16,145 nucleotides of DNA from an uncultured Oscillospiraceae bacterium (lineage in GTDB: Bacteria > Bacillota > Clostridia > Oscillospirales > Acutalibacteraceae): assembly GCA_900544515.1 (NCBI GenBank), contig UQVI01000020.1, positions 1 to 16,145 on the forward strand, written 5' to 3'. Both the position numbers and the translations under genes were made by a program. The notes below the pieces were generated by a model, which saw only the letters and a list, made by a program, of their open reading frames with translations, was not told the origin of the DNA and ran no database searches. Below are positions 14,322-16,145 of the stretch, piece after piece; within the stretch, counting starts at the first letter, position 1, and each line of letters starts with the position of its first letter.

Positions 14322-14337
14322 GAAAAGAGGTTATTAT

Positions 14338-15237
14338 ATGGAAGCATTCTTCAATGCGATTCCAGGTGCAATAGGACAAGGTCTTATCTGGGGCATAATG
14401 GCAATAGGAGTTTACATTACATTCCGAGTTCTTGATTTCGCTGACCTTACTGTTGACGGAACTCTTGCTACAGGCGGCGCGGCTCTGGTTATGGCTATGT
14501 TTGCCGGCTGTAATGTTTACGTGGCACTTATCATTGCATTTATTGCCGGATGTCTGGCCGGACTTGTAACGGGTATACTGAATACCATTTTGGGTATTCC
14601 GCCAATACTTGCAGGTATTCTTACGCAGCTTGCACTCTATTCAATAAATCTTAGAATTTTAGGAAAATCAAATCAACCGCTTTCAGTATACAAATACAAA
14701 CTTCTTGCAAGTATGACAGCTATATCAAAGGCACTTATTGTGGTTGCTGTTATAGCAGTTGTAATTATTGCAATTTTATATTGGTTCTTTGACACAGAAA
14801 TCGGTCACTCTATCAGGGCAACAGGCTCCAATCACAATATGGCAAGAGCAAATGGTATAAATATCGACGCTACAAAAATCGTTGCACTTGTCCTTTCAAA
14901 CGGACTTGTAGCACTTGCCGGCGGACTTCTTTCACAGTATCAGGGCTTTGCTGATGTTAATATGGGAAGAGGTGCAATTGTTGTAGGTCTCGCTGCAGTA
15001 ATTATCGGTGAGGTTATTTTCGGGAAAATATTCAAGAATTTTGCTCTCAGACTTGTTGGTGTTGTTTTAGGCGGAGTTATCTATTATATTGTAATGCAAT
15101 TTGTTATAAGTCTTGGACTTAATACAGATGATTTAAAGCTTTTAACTGCTGCAATCGTTGCAGTATTTCTTGGTATTCCTTATCTCAAAAATCAATATGC
15201 GCAAAAGCATATTAAGGTGAAGGAGGTTAAAGAGTAA
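14338..15237 (+). CDS. ABC transporter permease (TrpY-like, BPD_transp_2 family)
   Basis: Membrane permease (299 residues) of the branched-chain amino acid/sugar type BPD_transp_2 family, as in TrpY. About eight hydrophobic segments are visible, including GLIWGIMAIGVYITFRVL near the N-terminus, VALIIAFIAGCLAGLVTGIL, a long ALIVVAVIAVVIIAILYWFF and GVVLGGVIYYIVMQFVISL. The cytoplasmic coupling loop is recognisable in GHSIRATGSNHNMARANGINIDATK, where the ATPase should dock. The early DFADLTVDGTLATGGA is typical of this subfamily. The ATG follows AAAAGAGG at 14323-14330. The stop overlaps the ATPase start by one base (TAATG), so the two are translated together. It forms the channel for one or both upstream lipoproteins. 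Substrate is unproven; aromatic amino acid is the family-based guess. Confidence 0.88.
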   Translation: MEAFFNAIPGAIGQGLIWGIMAIGVYITFRVLDFADLTVDGTLATGGAALVMAMFAGCNVYVALIIAFIAGCLAGLVTGILNTILGIPPILAGILTQLALYSINLRILGKSNQPLSVYKYKLLASMTAISKALIVVAVIAVVIIAILYWFFDTEIGHSIRATGSNHNMARANGINIDATKIVALVLSNGLVALAGGLLSQYQGFADVNMGRGAIVVGLAAVIIGEVIFGKIFKNFALRLVGVVLGGVIYYIVMQFVISLGLNTDDLKLLTAAIVAVFLGIPYLKNQYAQKHIKVKEVKE

Positions 15238-16046
15238 TGCTTGAAATTAAAAATGTTCACAAAACCTTTAATCCCGGAACAATAAATGAAAAGAAGGCCC
15301 TCAACGGTATTGACCTTGTTCTTAATGAGGGCGATTTTGTAACTGTTATCGGCGGTAACGGTGCGGGTAAATCAACAATGCTCAATATGATTGCCGGCGT
15401 TTATCCTGTTGACTGCGGAACAATTACCATTGACGGCGTTGATGTAACAAGGCTCCCTGAGCATAAGAGAGCAAAATATGTCGGAAGGGTTTTCCAGGAC
15501 CCTATGACAGGAACTGCAGCAGATATGCAGATTGTTGAAAATCTGGCACTTGCAGCACGTCGCGGACGCAGAAGAGGACTGAAATTCGGAGTTACCCGCA
15601 AGGAAAAGTCAGAGTACGCTAAGGTTCTTGAAAGCCTTGATCTCGGTCTTGAAACAAGACTTACATCAAAGGTCGGACTTCTTTCAGGCGGACAGAGACA
15701 GGCTATCACCCTTCTTATGGCAACACTCAGAAAACCGAAGCTGCTCCTCCTTGACGAGCACACTGCAGCTCTTGACCCTAAAACAGCTCACAAGGTACTT
15801 GAGCTTACACAGGATATCGTGGCTAAGGATAACCTGACAACCATTATGATTACACATAATATGAAGGACGCTATCGCAATCGGTAACCGCCTTATTATGA
15901 TGAACGACGGCAAGATTATTTACGATGTATCCGGTGAGGAAAAGAAGAACCTCACAACTGCAGACCTGCTGGCAAAATTCAGAGTTACATCAGGCGAAGA
16001 GCTTGACAACGACAGAATACTTCTTTCAACAGAGGCAAATGAATAA
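15237..16046 (+). CDS. ABC transporter ATPase (TrpZ-like)
   Basis: Nucleotide-binding subunit (269 residues) of the same importer. Walker A is GGNGAGKST at 39-47, the Q-loop is in GRVFQDPMTG, the signature LSGGQ is at 149-153, Walker B is LLLLDE at 169-174, and switch His207 lies in ITHNM. After Walker B it reads HTAALDP instead of the common PTSALD; as far as I recall this DEHTAALDP form is normal in the TrpZ-like subfamily, so it is not a defect. An Arg-rich stretch (AARRGRRRG) follows the Q-loop in the helical subdomain. The ribosome binding site AAGGAGG (15220-15226) lies inside the permease gene and the start overlaps the permease stop by one base. No terminator is visible before the window ends. 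Confidence 0.92.
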   Translation: MLEIKNVHKTFNPGTINEKKALNGIDLVLNEGDFVTVIGGNGAGKSTMLNMIAGVYPVDCGTITIDGVDVTRLPEHKRAKYVGRVFQDPMTGTAADMQIVENLALAARRGRRRGLKFGVTRKEKSEYAKVLESLDLGLETRLTSKVGLLSGGQRQAITLLMATLRKPKLLLLDEHTAALDPKTAHKVLELTQDIVAKDNLTTIMITHNMKDAIAIGNRLIMMNDGKIIYDVSGEEKKNLTTADLLAKFRVTSGEELDNDRILLSTEANE

Positions 16047-16145
16047 ATTTGATATATACAAAAACAAACCGCGAACAGAAAGCTGAGGCACGATAACGAA
16101 GTGTTGCTTAAAATCATTATCTTTTCAGCTATAATTGCGTTAAAA

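Noticed and set aside
15741..15800. DEH instead of DEP after Walker B in the last ATPase, as a possible defect
   Set aside because: The catalytic Glu and switch His are intact, and DEHTAALDP is, to my knowledge, the usual form in TrpZ-like ATPases.
16079..16135. Inverted repeat AGCTGA/TCAGCT and a TATAAT near the right edge
   Set aside because: The 6-bp arms are 38 bases apart without a T-run, and the TATAAT at 16130-16135 has no -35 box at proper distance. It may be the promoter of a gene beyond the window but cannot be supported.

Overview
The window looks like chromosome of a low-GC, Gram-positive anaerobe of the Clostridia, most plausibly a gut Ruminococcaceae/Oscillospiraceae-type organism. 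The grounds are the AT-rich spacers, strong AGGAGG-type ribosome binding sites, consensus TTGACA/TATAAT promoters, lipobox lipoproteins, GH25 lysozymes with Fn3 repeats, and a DegV protein. No mobile element, CRISPR array, rRNA or tRNA was recognised. The species assignment is inference.

Layout, left to right. (1) 1-909 is the 3' part of an unrecognised gene. (2) 1023-1877 encodes a DegV/FakB-type fatty-acid-binding protein and ends at a clear terminator. (3) 1951-2889 encodes BirA (biotin ligase with a DNA-binding domain), preceded by a two-half-site palindrome resembling a BirA operator that brackets its own ribosome binding site. (4) 3012-3989 encodes a stand-alone DRE-TIM aldolase; a 13-bp perfect dyad sits at its predicted transcription start. 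(5) 3976-7004 is a thiamine-precursor uptake operon: a consensus promoter, a THI-box-like riboswitch whose pyrimidine-sensing half is canonical but whose pyrophosphate-sensing arm is not, a terminator, then an MTH1187/YkoF-type thiamine-binding protein and a ThiX-ThiY-ThiZ ABC importer. (6) A bidirectional terminator at 7016-7057 separates it from a convergent minus-strand pair of GH25 lysozymes (9691 down to 7063), one membrane-anchored and one secreted with Fn3-like repeats. (7) 9943-10983 encodes a DAHP synthase (entry to aromatic amino acid synthesis). (8) 11061-12011 encodes a lactate/malate dehydrogenase family enzyme with a malate-type specificity loop. (9) 12179-16046 is an ABC importer of the TrpXYZ/CD0873-like family with two tandem paralogous lipoproteins, then a separate promoter and attenuator-like hairpin, then permease and ATPase.

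How it fits together: most genes are short, independently promoted housekeeping or uptake units rather than one pathway. The most interesting element is the thiamine-operon leader: a clean three-way junction that keeps the HMP-recognising core of a TPP riboswitch but lacks the conserved diphosphate-contacting internal loop, placed in front of a pyrimidine-precursor importer. It may be a variant that senses HMP, thiamine or a related compound rather than TPP. Secondary points of interest are the BirA self-operator, the dyad at the aldolase start site, the promoter-plus-hairpin inside the double-receptor ABC operon, and the Arg in the dehydrogenase specificity loop.
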